DNA from: Desmonostoc muscorum FACHB-395
Lineage (GTDB): Bacteria; Cyanobacteriota; Cyanobacteriia; Cyanobacteriales; Nostocaceae
NCBI RefSeq assembly: GCF_014698035.1
Contig: NZ_JACJSF010000027.1
Coordinates: forward strand, 28,673 to 92,672
Length of the DNA: 64,000 nt
Direction of reading: 5' to 3'
This document shows, piece by piece, positions 26,429 through 35,825 of the stretch. Made by a program: the position numbers and the translations under genes. The notes under the pieces were generated by a model, which was given only the letters and a program-made list of their open reading frames with translations, did no database searches and was not told the origin of the DNA. The stretch's first letter is position 1, and each line of letters begins with the position of its first letter.

Positions 26429-26928
26429 GCGATCGCTACCAATATTTTTCGGTTAAGGGGGAAAAGGGAAAGGGAAAAGGTTTGAATTTACCTTTCCCCA
26501 GACCACACCAGAGATGGAAAGTACTTATCCGAGAAGTATTGGATTGCCTCTCATCTGCTGACTTTTCAATTAGCTGAGTCTACATTTGAGCCTAACTCCA
26601 TGCCAAATATTTGTTTTTTTAACCTTTTGCTAGCTGTTCCTTAAACTTACCGGGATAGGTTGAAGTTGATGAGTACGAATTAATACTAATAAAGTATGTA
26701 GCTATTCTTTGCTAGTTACTTCGGTCTTTCATGCCGATATTGTCTCATGTTCACCCAAATACTGAAGTAAGTTTTTGCATCTATCCTTTTGTCGTTATGG
26801 GAGCGATCGCCCCACAAATCAGTGTAATCTCTCTTTTGGTCTGGGGAAAGGTTAAAGAGCAAAGGGGGAAAGGTAAATTCAAACCCTTTCCCTTTCCCCC
26901 TTAACCAAAAAATATTGGTAGCGATCGC
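26429..26928. mobile_element. Long inverted-repeat element with family-A ends
   Basis: Left arm 26429-26506 and right arm 26838-26928 are inverted copies about 80-90 bases long. Both begin GCGATCGCTACCAATATT and contain a GGGGGAAAGGG tract, TTTGAATTTACC and CCCCAGACCA; the right arm carries about 14 extra bases. The left arm contains a complete 104-bp family-A MITE-like unit's left end (partner CCGAGAAGTATTGG at 26529-26542). About 330 bases lie between the arms with no convincing gene. Confidence 0.8.
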
Positions 26929-27059
26929 TTTTGGACTGTTTAAGAAGTGCGGACAACTTTGGATAAATCCCAAGAGCGATTGCACTTAATACATCGCTTC
27001 GGATCATTTGGTTGATTTTTTGAGAATCTGAAACAAACTAAAGAGGTTAAATAATTCCT

Positions 27060-30000
27060 ATGGCTTTAACACAAGGGGATATTGCTTTTATATCCTTCAA
27101 TGCCGATGAAGATGGCTGGTCTATTGTTACATTTGTAGATATAGACCCGAACACGACGATTTATTTCACTGATAATGAAGCTACTAGCACGACAGCTTTT
27201 AACACTGGTGAGTCTTATTTTCAATGGACATCAGGATCTAGTACGATAAATGCTGGTACAGTAATTCGCTTTACTGGAGTTGATGTTGCCACCCTTGCTG
27301 CATCAGTTGGAACTCTCTCTCGTGCCACGGTATCAGGTAGCAGTAACTACGGTCTCTCTGCAAGTGGTGACGTTATCTATGCTTTTCTTGGCTCTAGCGC
27401 ATCTGCTCCAACTACGATTTTAACTGCGGTATCATCAGGAGATGTTGTAACGCCTGGTGATCCAATTGCAAATGCAGGATTAACGGTTGGAGTTAACGCA
27501 ATAGTATTAAGAACTAGTGCTGACTATGGTGAATATAGTGGCTCTAGAACTGGACAATCTAGCTTTGCAAACTATAAATCTTCAGTCTTTAATGTTAACA
27601 ACTGGACGGTTGATCAAACTGATGGTAACTATACCACAACTGCTCCAAATACCACGAATTTTGCGATCGCCGCATCAACCCCCACTGTCACGATCGCAGC
27701 CCAAGATGCCAACGCCGCCGAAGCTGGTAGTGACCCTGGCATCTTCCGCATCTCTCGCACAGGCAGTACCACCGATGCCTTGACGGTAAATTACAATGTT
27801 GCCACAGGTGCTGGACAAGCTACAAGCGCAGATTACACACCAACCCTAACAGGCACAGCAATCATCGCTGCCGGAGAATCTTTTGTCGATGTCACCATTA
27901 CACCTGTAGATGATCCGACAGTTGAAGGAACTGAAACTGTCACTCTGAATCTGAATAGCAGCGTCAACTATACTCTGGGTGCTACTGCTACCGCAACAGT
28001 GGCGATCGCTGACAACGATACGGCGGTAAGTTCCATCGATCTCTCCACCTACGTCCGCATCGGACGTTACGACCTACCCGAACCGACCCGAACCACTCCG
28101 CCAACAAACAGCTTGCTGGCTCAAGAAGTCTCGGCAGTTACCTATAATAAGGATACGGACACGCTGTTCGTTGTCGGCGATGGCGGCAGAGCGATCGTGC
28201 AAGTATCGAAGACGGGACAATTAATCGACTCAATGACGCTAGCTTCTGGCAGTAGTCCCCAAGGAACGGAATTCTATGATACAGAAGGACTTACCTATGT
28301 CGGTGACGGTAAGTTTGTCTTGATCGAGGAGCGAGACAGACAGGCTAATTTGTTTACATATACCCCAGGAACCACCCTTAGCAGAAGTAATGTACAGACC
28401 GTAAAACTCGGTACAACGGTCGGAAATATTGGCATCGAAGGTATCTCCTATGACCCACAGACTGGTGGCTTCATCGCAGTTAAGGAGATTACACCCGAAG
28501 GAATTTTTCAAACTAATATCGATTTTGCGGCGGGAACTGCAAGCAACGGTTCGCCCACCACAGTGAACTCTACCAACCTTTTCGATCCAGCTTTGGCTGG
28601 GCTTGCGGACTTCGCAGATGTTTTCGCATTGTCGAATCTATCAGCCTTGAACGGGCAACCTGACTCCAGCCGCCTGCTGATCTTGAGCCAAGAATCGGGC
28701 AAAATCGTCAACATCGATCGCACTGGAAATATCTCTAGCTCATTAACGATTGTCTCCGATGCGGGTAATCCTTTGTCCGTTGTGGATCAGGGGAATGAAG
28801 GAATCACGGTGGACAAGAATGGATTGATTTATGTCGTTAACGAGAATGGCGGAGGTGATATCGATCACCCTCAACTTTGGGTCTATGCACCATCCTCATT
28901 TACATATACTAATCAAGCCCCTGTAGCCGTCAGCCTTGCAAATACCGTCACCAGCTTGTCAGAAAGCACCAGTACTGCAACTCCCTTTAAAGTCGGCAAC
29001 ATTATCGTCAGTGATGACGCTTTGGAAACAAATACCCTCAGCTTGACTGGTGCAGATGCCAACTCCTTTGAGATTACGGACAATGCTTTGTTCCTGAAAG
29101 CGGGAACCACTCTAGATTTTGAAACTAAGACCAGCTACAACGTCAGCGTCAATGTAAATGACACCACCGTTGGCAATAACCCAGACGCAACTACGGCATT
29201 TAGCTTATCAGTAACCGATGTAAATGAGAATCCCACCACCAGCAGTATCTTCATCACTGAAGTAGCTCCCTGGAGTAGTGGCAATTCGCCCGTCGCCGCA
29301 GACTGGTTTGAACTTACCAACAAGGGTTTGAGCGCCGTGGATATCACCGGCTGGAAAATTGACGACAACTCCAATAGCTTTGCTGCATCTGTCGCCTTGA
29401 GCGGTATTACAACTATCGGTGCAGGCGAATCGGTAATCTTCCTCGAAGGGGCTACCGTCAATCCTACTTTCCTATCCAACTGGTTTGGCGCAAACCCACC
29501 AGCCGGCTTGAAAATCGGCAACTACTCTGGTGCCGGCGTGGGCTTGGGTGCGGGTGGTGATGCGGTGAATATCTATAATTCCACTGGTGCTTTACAGGCT
29601 AATGTCGTCTTCGGAGCATCTCCAGCCGCAGCCCCATTTGCCACCTTTGATAATGCCGCCTTGTCAAACAATGCCACGATCGCAACATTGAGCGCTGTGG
29701 GAGTTAATGGTGCATTCGTCGCTGTAAATTCAAACGTGGAAATCGGCTCTCCTGGAACGATTGTTTCCTCTCTACCTACAATTGCGATCGCAGCCCAAGA
29801 TGCCAATGCCGCCGAAGCTGGCAATGACCCTGGCACTTTCCGCATCTCTCGCACAGGCATTACTACCAATGCCCTGACGTTAAATTATACTATTGCCACG
29901 GGTGCTGGACAAGCCACAAGCGCAGATTACACACCAACCCTAACAGGCACAGCAACGATCGCTGCCGGACAATCCTTTGTCGATATCACCATTACACCTG

Positions 30001-33000
30001 TGGATGATACGACAGTTGAAGGAACTGAAACCGTTACTCTGGCTCTCAATAGCAGCGCCAATTATACTCTGGGTACTGCTACTACTGCAACAGTGGCGAT
30101 CACTGATAACGATGCCGCTTTTAACTTTAGTAACGCCAACTACAGCGTTATCGAAGGCAATACCCCTGGCTTTACCACCAATGCCACTGTCAGAGTAACT
30201 CGTACAGGCAGTACCACTGATACAAACACAGTGCAACTGCAATTGACTGATGGTACAGCTAAAGGTAGTGCTGCTGCTCCTATCCAAGATACAACCAAAG
30301 GGCCGAGCAGTTCTGCAACCCCTTACATAATCCCCGCAACATCAGGGTCAGGTGTCAGTTTGACCTCGATCTTGAGCGTAGGTGACAGCATCGGTGGTTA
30401 TAAAATGGCCGGGATTCCCGATGGTTTGGGAGCTTTCGACAACGGTAATGGTACGTTCACCTTGTTGATGAGCCACGAAATTAGCAATACGCTTGGCGTT
30501 ACCCGCGCTCACGGTGGTAAAGGTGCATTCGTTTCTAGTTGGGTAATCAACAAGTCCGATTTATCGGTCGTCAACGGTGGCGATCTGATCAAGAACGTCT
30601 ACAACTGGAACACTGCAACCCAAAGCTCTAATACCACCACCAGCACGATTGACTTTAGCCGATTTTGCTCCGCTGACCTTCCATCTGTGACAGCCTATTA
30701 CAACGCCGCTACAGGACTCGGCTCTCAAGAGCGTATTTTCATGCACGGTGAAGAAGGCGGTGCTACTGGTTATCAATTAGCCACGATCGCCACTGGTGCT
30801 AATAAAGGAAATAGCTATGTCCTTGGCAAGTTCAATCTCAGTACCAATGCCTCCGGTCTTACTGGCGTTGGTGGTTGGGAAAACGCCCTTGCCAATCCCT
30901 TAGCCCAAGATAAGACCATTGTCATCGGCAACAACGACGGTGGCACAGGCATTATGAGCCAAGCGGTTGCGGTCTATGTCGGCACTAAAACAAACACTGG
31001 CAGTGAGATTGACAAAGCAGGTTTGACCAATGGCACGCTCAAGTTTGTCAATGTAACTGGCAACACTGCGGAAATTGCCAACACCACTACCCGCGCTACA
31101 AATATCACTAATGGCGCTGCTTTTACACTTAGTGGTACAGCCTCAACCGCCTTCTCACGTCCCGAAGACGGCGCATGGAATCCCCTCAATCCTAGTCAGT
31201 ACTTTTTCGCCACCACAGACCGTATTGACCAAGTATCCGATGGCGTTGGTACTCAGGTTGGCCGTAGCCGCCTCTGGCGCTTGAATTTCACCGATATTAC
31301 CAACCCGGATGCAGGGGGCACAATCGACCTCCTGCTCGATGGTACTGAGGGTGGCAATATGTTTGACAACATCACCCCAGATAAATTTGGTAATATTCTG
31401 CTCCAAGAAGATGTGGGGGGCGCTGCTCACAACGGCAAAATTTGGCAGTACAACATCGCTACTGACACCTTGAAACTGCTGGCTAAACACGACCCTGCCC
31501 GTTTTGGTGATATTGGCGTTTCTGCAACTGCACCATTCACTAACGATGAGGAGTCCTCTGGGATTATTGATGCTCAAGATATCCTGGGGCCAGGTTGGTT
31601 CTTGCTTGACACCCAAGCTCACTACAGCATTCCCGGAGAACTGGTAGAAGGTGGGCAATTACAAGCACTCTTTAATCCAGACACCTACAAAGCTTACCAA
31701 GCTGATTACAACAACACCCCAATTACCGTTACCTTCAATCCCGGTGAAACTTTCAAGGATGTACAAATTCCTGTTGCTGGGGATACCAATGTAGAAAGTA
31801 ATGAAACAGTAAACCTCACCTTGGCTAATCCCAGTGCTGGCACTGTATTGGGAACCACCCAGCCCAACGCCGTGCTGACGATTCAAAATGATGACGCAAT
31901 TCGGATTCACGACATTCAAGGTGCTGGGCATATCTCAGCCTTGAGAGGTCAAACCGTTAGCAATGTAGCGGGAATTGTCACGGCTACAGCTAGTAATGGT
32001 TTCTACTTGCAAGACCCTAACCCAGATAGCGACGTTCGCACTTCTGAAGGTATTTTCGTCTTCACTTCAGCAGCACCAACCGTATCCGTTGGCGATTCCA
32101 TATTAGTCAGTGGAACAGTCACGGAGTTTCGTCCCGGTAATAATGCCACTAACCTGACGGTCACAGAAATTACTACCCCCACAATTGTCACCGTTTCCAC
32201 TGGCAATGCTTTGCCAACTGCGACAATTCTGGGCAATGGCGGCAGAGCTATCCCAACTACAGTCATCGATAACGATACTACTGGGAATATCGAAACTGGA
32301 ACGACCACCTTTGACCCTGCCCAGGATGGCATCGACTTCTACGAAAGTTTAGAAGGAATGCGAGTACAGGTTAATAACCCAGTCTCCACTTCACCCACTG
32401 GAAACTTTGGAACATCACAAGAAATTTGGGTACTAGCAGACAACGGAGCAAATGCCACTGGGCGCACAGTTCGCGGTGGTAGCCTAATTAGTGCCTCAGA
32501 TTTCAATCCTGAGCGGATTCAAATCGATGATCTCAACAATGCCTTAGTGCTACCTGAGATTAATGTTGGTACGCAACTTAGCACTGTTACTGGTGTCGTT
32601 AACTACGACTTTAGCAACTATGAAGTTTTAGTATCGGCTGCTCCCACAGTAGTACAGAACAGTACCCTGCAAAAAGAAGTCACTAATTTAACTCCCACCA
32701 CTGACCAATTGACAGTTGCTACCTTCAACGTCGAAAATCTTGACCCAAGCGATGGGGCAACCAAGTTTAACAACCTTGCCAGCCGCATTGTCAATAATCT
32801 GAAATCACCAGATATCATTAGTCTGGAAGAAATTCAGGACAATAACGGGGCAACAAATAATGGCGTAGTTGATGCCAGCACTACCTTCCAAACATTAATT
32901 AATGCGATCGCTGCTGCTGGTGGCCCCACATATCAATATCGCCAAATTGACCCAGTAAACGGTACAAATGGCGGTGAACCTGGGGGAAATATCCGAGTGG

Positions 33001-35255
33001 GCTTCTTATTTAATCCTGCTCGTGTCAACTTTGTAGATCGCCCCGGTGGTACTTCCACCTCCAGCACCACAGTTAGCAACGTCTCTGGTTTTCCTACTCT
33101 TTCTGATAGTCCTGGTTTGATTGACCCCACCAACTCGGCTTTTACTAGCAGTCGCAAGCCGTTAGTTGGTGAATTTACTTTCAAGGGTGAAACTGTTTAT
33201 ATAATTGGCAACCACTTCAATTCTAAAGGTGGCGACCAACCATTATTTGGCGTGAATCAACCGCCAACTCTCACCAGCGAAGTCCAGCGTCAGCAACAAG
33301 CTACCTTGGTGAAAAATTTTGTCCAAAGTATTTTAGCGATCAACCCTAATGCCAATGTAGTAGTAGCGGGTGACTTGAATGACTTTGAGTTCTCCAACCC
33401 AGTCACCACTCTAGAAAGCGCTGGACTGACTTCCTTAATTGAAACTCTGCCTGCAAACGAGCGTTATACCTACAACTTTGAAGGCAATGCCCAAACACTC
33501 GACCACCTTTTAGTTAGTAGCAACTTGCTTGGCAAGCTAGATGCCTATGATGTCGTTCACGTCAACTCAGAGTTTGCCGATCAAGATAGCGATCACGACC
33601 CTAGTGTGGCTCGATTTAATTTAAATGATGCTCCTACAGCGATCGCATTGAGTGCTACAAATGTCAATGAAAATGTGGCTGCCAATACTGTAATTGGTAC
33701 ATTTAGTACTACAGACCCGGACACTGGCAACACTTTCACTTACAGCTTAGTTTCTGGAACTGGTGATGCTGATAATGCTGCTTTTGCGATCGCAGACAAC
33801 ACCTTAAAAATCAACGCTTCCCCAGACTTTGAAACCAAATCTGCTTACAGCATTCGGGTACGCAGCACCGATAATGGTGGACTTTTCTTTGACAAGGTGT
33901 TAGCTATCCAAGTTAACGATGTCAACGAAGCACCTACAGCCGTAGTTGATCCAATCAACGTTGCCGAAGACGCAACTACACTTAATCTCCGTAGTATTTT
34001 ACTGAGTAACGATACTGACCCTGATGCTGGAGACACTAAAAACATCATTGCTGTTAACACTACAGGCACAAAAGGGACAGTCACCTTTAACCCAATCACA
34101 CAAAACCTGACTTACACAGCCTCCAGTTTTAACTCTCTACCCCAAGGGCAGACTGCAACTGATAGTTTTAGCTATGCGATCGCAGACAGTAAAGGTTTAC
34201 AATCTACGGCGATCGTTAACGTCAGCGTCACTGGTGTTAACGATGCTCCGACAGTAGTGCAACCCCTTGAAGACAGAATCATCTCCACAAGCAAGCTTTT
34301 CTCTTTCAACGTCGGTGACAAATTTACTGACATCGATCAAGGCGACACCCTTACCTACACTGCTACGGGTTTACCCACTGGATCTGATATCGCTAACACG
34401 GGTCTGATATTCGGCAATATCTCCCAAGCTGGCATTTTTGCCGTCACTGTTACCGCTGCTGATGGCAAAGGTGGCAGTGTTAGCGATACCTTTGACCTGA
34501 CTGTTGCCAATAACAAGGCGACATCTAGCAACGACATTATCTTTATCGACCAACTTGTTGGTGTGAGCGTATTCAATGCTCTAGGTGGCAACGATCGCAT
34601 CATCGGCACTGATGCTAATGAAACACTCAGTGGTGGAGCAGGCAATGATTACATTGATGCCAAGGGCGGTAATGACTCCCTCTTGGGGAACGATGGCATT
34701 GATACACTTTTAGGTGGGGCAGGTAATGACATCCTCGAAGGTGGAGCAGCTGATGACATCCTTCTAGGTGAACTTGACAATGACACACTTCTTGGTGGAG
34801 GAGGCAATGATAGCCTCGAAGGTGGAGCAGGTAATGATAATCTCAATGGTGGAGCAGATAATGACACCCTTCTAGGTGGACTTGGCAATGACATCCTGGC
34901 TGGTGGTGGTGGCAATGACCACCTGATTGGTTGGGGAGGTGGTACAAACGAAATTGACCAACTCAACGGCGCTCAAAGTGCAGATACTTACATTTTGGGT
35001 GATGCTAGTTCAGTTTTCTATGCCAAATCTGGCAATGGTGACTACGCCGATATTGTTAACTTCAAAGCAAGCGATCGGATTCAGCTTAAAGGATCTGCTG
35101 ACAATTACTTCTTGGGGTCAGCACCAGTATCTGGATTTAGTAGTTCATCTGTGGGCATTTTCGCCAATAATGGGACGCAATTAGAATTAATTGCGGTTGT
35201 GGAAAGTGGATTAAACCGCAATTTGGCAACAGATACTCGGTTCGTATTTGTCTAA
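27060..35255 (+). CDS. Giant RTX exoprotein: phytase-like, PhoX-like and ExeM/NucH-type nuclease regions
   Basis: 2731 residues, no N-terminal signal peptide, RTX repeats near the C terminus: expected type I secretion. Approximate order: unknown beta domain 1-205; Calx-beta 207-321; SdiA-regulated/phytase-like propeller 325-610; cadherin-like 619-725; lamin-tail domain 731-900; Calx-beta 907-1020; Calx-beta interrupted (1021-1078 and 1549-1611) by a PhoX/DUF839-like region (SRPEDGAWNPLNP, ATTDR); OB-fold-like 1613-1864; endonuclease/exonuclease/phosphatase domain 1881-2187 (ATFNVENL, SLEEIQ, GNHFNSK, VAGDLND, SDHDP); cadherin and Ig-like 2190-2488; RTX 2504-2625; C-terminal domain. The combination suggests extracellular phosphorus scavenging from phosphoesters and DNA; secretion genes are not in the window. 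Start has AGAGG 11 bases upstream. Confidence 0.9.
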   Translation: MALTQGDIAFISFNADEDGWSIVTFVDIDPNTTIYFTDNEATSTTAFNTGESYFQWTSGSSTINAGTVIRFTGVDVATLAASVGTLSRATVSGSSNYGLSASGDVIYAFLGSSASAPTTILTAVSSGDVVTPGDPIANAGLTVGVNAIVLRTSADYGEYSGSRTGQSSFANYKSSVFNVNNWTVDQTDGNYTTTAPNTTNFAIAASTPTVTIAAQDANAAEAGSDPGIFRISRTGSTTDALTVNYNVATGAGQATSADYTPTLTGTAIIAAGESFVDVTITPVDDPTVEGTETVTLNLNSSVNYTLGATATATVAIADNDTAVSSIDLSTYVRIGRYDLPEPTRTTPPTNSLLAQEVSAVTYNKDTDTLFVVGDGGRAIVQVSKTGQLIDSMTLASGSSPQGTEFYDTEGLTYVGDGKFVLIEERDRQANLFTYTPGTTLSRSNVQTVKLGTTVGNIGIEGISYDPQTGGFIAVKEITPEGIFQTNIDFAAGTASNGSPTTVNSTNLFDPALAGLADFADVFALSNLSALNGQPDSSRLLILSQESGKIVNIDRTGNISSSLTIVSDAGNPLSVVDQGNEGITVDKNGLIYVVNENGGGDIDHPQLWVYAPSSFTYTNQAPVAVSLANTVTSLSESTSTATPFKVGNIIVSDDALETNTLSLTGADANSFEITDNALFLKAGTTLDFETKTSYNVSVNVNDTTVGNNPDATTAFSLSVTDVNENPTTSSIFITEVAPWSSGNSPVAADWFELTNKGLSAVDITGWKIDDNSNSFAASVALSGITTIGAGESVIFLEGATVNPTFLSNWFGANPPAGLKIGNYSGAGVGLGAGGDAVNIYNSTGALQANVVFGASPAAAPFATFDNAALSNNATIATLSAVGVNGAFVAVNSNVEIGSPGTIVSSLPTIAIAAQDANAAEAGNDPGTFRISRTGITTNALTLNYTIATGAGQATSADYTPTLTGTATIAAGQSFVDITITPVDDTTVEGTETVTLALNSSANYTLGTATTATVAITDNDAAFNFSNANYSVIEGNTPGFTTNATVRVTRTGSTTDTNTVQLQLTDGTAKGSAAAPIQDTTKGPSSSATPYIIPATSGSGVSLTSILSVGDSIGGYKMAGIPDGLGAFDNGNGTFTLLMSHEISNTLGVTRAHGGKGAFVSSWVINKSDLSVVNGGDLIKNVYNWNTATQSSNTTTSTIDFSRFCSADLPSVTAYYNAATGLGSQERIFMHGEEGGATGYQLATIATGANKGNSYVLGKFNLSTNASGLTGVGGWENALANPLAQDKTIVIGNNDGGTGIMSQAVAVYVGTKTNTGSEIDKAGLTNGTLKFVNVTGNTAEIANTTTRATNITNGAAFTLSGTASTAFSRPEDGAWNPLNPSQYFFATTDRIDQVSDGVGTQVGRSRLWRLNFTDITNPDAGGTIDLLLDGTEGGNMFDNITPDKFGNILLQEDVGGAAHNGKIWQYNIATDTLKLLAKHDPARFGDIGVSATAPFTNDEESSGIIDAQDILGPGWFLLDTQAHYSIPGELVEGGQLQALFNPDTYKAYQADYNNTPITVTFNPGETFKDVQIPVAGDTNVESNETVNLTLANPSAGTVLGTTQPNAVLTIQNDDAIRIHDIQGAGHISALRGQTVSNVAGIVTATASNGFYLQDPNPDSDVRTSEGIFVFTSAAPTVSVGDSILVSGTVTEFRPGNNATNLTVTEITTPTIVTVSTGNALPTATILGNGGRAIPTTVIDNDTTGNIETGTTTFDPAQDGIDFYESLEGMRVQVNNPVSTSPTGNFGTSQEIWVLADNGANATGRTVRGGSLISASDFNPERIQIDDLNNALVLPEINVGTQLSTVTGVVNYDFSNYEVLVSAAPTVVQNSTLQKEVTNLTPTTDQLTVATFNVENLDPSDGATKFNNLASRIVNNLKSPDIISLEEIQDNNGATNNGVVDASTTFQTLINAIAAAGGPTYQYRQIDPVNGTNGGEPGGNIRVGFLFNPARVNFVDRPGGTSTSSTTVSNVSGFPTLSDSPGLIDPTNSAFTSSRKPLVGEFTFKGETVYIIGNHFNSKGGDQPLFGVNQPPTLTSEVQRQQQATLVKNFVQSILAINPNANVVVAGDLNDFEFSNPVTTLESAGLTSLIETLPANERYTYNFEGNAQTLDHLLVSSNLLGKLDAYDVVHVNSEFADQDSDHDPSVARFNLNDAPTAIALSATNVNENVAANTVIGTFSTTDPDTGNTFTYSLVSGTGDADNAAFAIADNTLKINASPDFETKSAYSIRVRSTDNGGLFFDKVLAIQVNDVNEAPTAVVDPINVAEDATTLNLRSILLSNDTDPDAGDTKNIIAVNTTGTKGTVTFNPITQNLTYTASSFNSLPQGQTATDSFSYAIADSKGLQSTAIVNVSVTGVNDAPTVVQPLEDRIISTSKLFSFNVGDKFTDIDQGDTLTYTATGLPTGSDIANTGLIFGNISQAGIFAVTVTAADGKGGSVSDTFDLTVANNKATSSNDIIFIDQLVGVSVFNALGGNDRIIGTDANETLSGGAGNDYIDAKGGNDSLLGNDGIDTLLGGAGNDILEGGAADDILLGELDNDTLLGGGGNDSLEGGAGNDNLNGGADNDTLLGGLGNDILAGGGGNDHLIGWGGGTNEIDQLNGAQSADTYILGDASSVFYAKSGNGDYADIVNFKASDRIQLKGSADNYFLGSAPVSGFSSSSVGIFANNGTQLELIAVVESGLNRNLATDTRFVFV
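27691..28019 (+). repeat. Internal DNA duplication, copy 1 (Calx-beta module)
   Basis: This segment is nearly identical at the DNA level to 29785-30112; both encode AAQDANAAEAG...FRISRTG...VEGTETVTL. Such high nucleotide identity indicates recent duplication or gene conversion between modules of the same gene. Confidence 0.85.
29785..30112 (+). repeat. Internal DNA duplication, copy 2 (Calx-beta module)
   Basis: Second copy of the Calx-beta-coding segment at 27691-28019, separated from it by the phytase-like and lamin-tail coding regions. Confidence 0.85.
34570..34935 (+). repeat. RTX (hemolysin-type calcium-binding) nonapeptide repeats
   Basis: Codes for about a dozen GGxGxDxLx units, e.g. 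LSGGAGNDYID, LLGGAGNDILEGG, LEGGAGNDNLNGG, LAGGGGNDHLIG. These bind calcium after type I secretion. Confidence 0.93.
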
Positions 35256-35292
35256 GTCTACTTTTTCTAAGATAAAAAGGTGCGTTATGCCT

Positions 35293-35404
35293 CAATACAG
35301 TTCAGTTAAGCATCTCTTTCTTCTCTCTGCGTTCTCTGCGCCTTGGCGGTTCGTTAAAAAAACGACTTTGGTAACAGAGTTTTAGCCTTAACTGAACCGT
35401 ATTG
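35293..35404. mobile_element. MITE-like element, family A, flanked by direct repeats
   Basis: CAATACAGTTCAGTTAAG (35293-35310) is inverted, with one mismatch, at CTTAACTGAACCGTATTG (35387-35404). GCGTTATGCCT occurs directly before (35282-35292) and again at the right end (35404-35414), which looks like a target-site duplication. Confidence 0.82.
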
Positions 35405-35533
35405 CGTTATGCCTTTGCTTAACGTACTATGACAGGCTAGATCAAAATGATGCGTTACTTCGTTAACGCACCCAATAGCGCAATACTCAAGTTTAATTCT
35501 GTCCTTTTCTGAGTTGGAGAGGGACAGATTTTT

Positions 35534-35668
35534 CAATACGGTTCGGTTAACGTTTTAATATTTTGAAGATCCTCCCAACCCTGCTTAAAAAGAGGGGCTT
35601 ATAACCCTCTTCTTCACCCTTTTTAAGAGGGTAGCCGCAGGCGGGGGGATCTTAACCGAAAGGTATTG
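35534..35668. mobile_element. MITE-like element, family A
   Basis: CAATACGGTTCGGTTAA (35534-35550) faces CTTAACCGAAAGGTATTG (35651-35668). Inside is a second inverted pair built on CTTAAAAAGAGGG / CCCTTTTTAAGAGGG. Confidence 0.78.
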
Positions 35669-35730
35669 GATTTTCTGTAGAGCGATCGCCCAAGAACAGG
35701 GTTCCACCGTTGAACGATTGCGCTAAATTA

Positions 35731-35820
35731 AACATCTGGTGAAAAAAAATGTAGAGACATTGCAATGCAACATCTCTACAAAAGTTTCAAGTCACGCATC
35801 ATTAATTTCTGGAGATGTCT
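35731..35820. mobile_element. 90-bp repeat, family E (reverse copy)
   Basis: Reverse-complement relative of the element at 62692-62781: shares GGAGATGTCT end, AATTTCT, and a central GTAGAGACATTGC/GCAACATCTCTAC palindrome. Lies just downstream of the MCE gene stop (35826, minus strand) and may act as its terminator. Confidence 0.75.
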
Positions 35821-35825
35821 ATTGC

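Noticed and set aside
26332..26985. Two open frames (plus 26332-26577, minus 26716-26985)
   Set aside because: Both consist largely of the purine-rich inverted repeat arms and carry the same repeat-encoded peptides; not real genes.
26930..27059. Pho box upstream of the giant phosphoesterase-like gene
   Set aside because: Only one AGGTTAAA-like half site is present near the start. The three spaced repeats expected for a cyanobacterial Pho box were not seen.
34649..34966. Long antisense frame opposite the RTX repeats
   Set aside because: Ser/Pro/Leu periodic translation is the mirror of the GGxGxD repeats, a codon-bias artefact.
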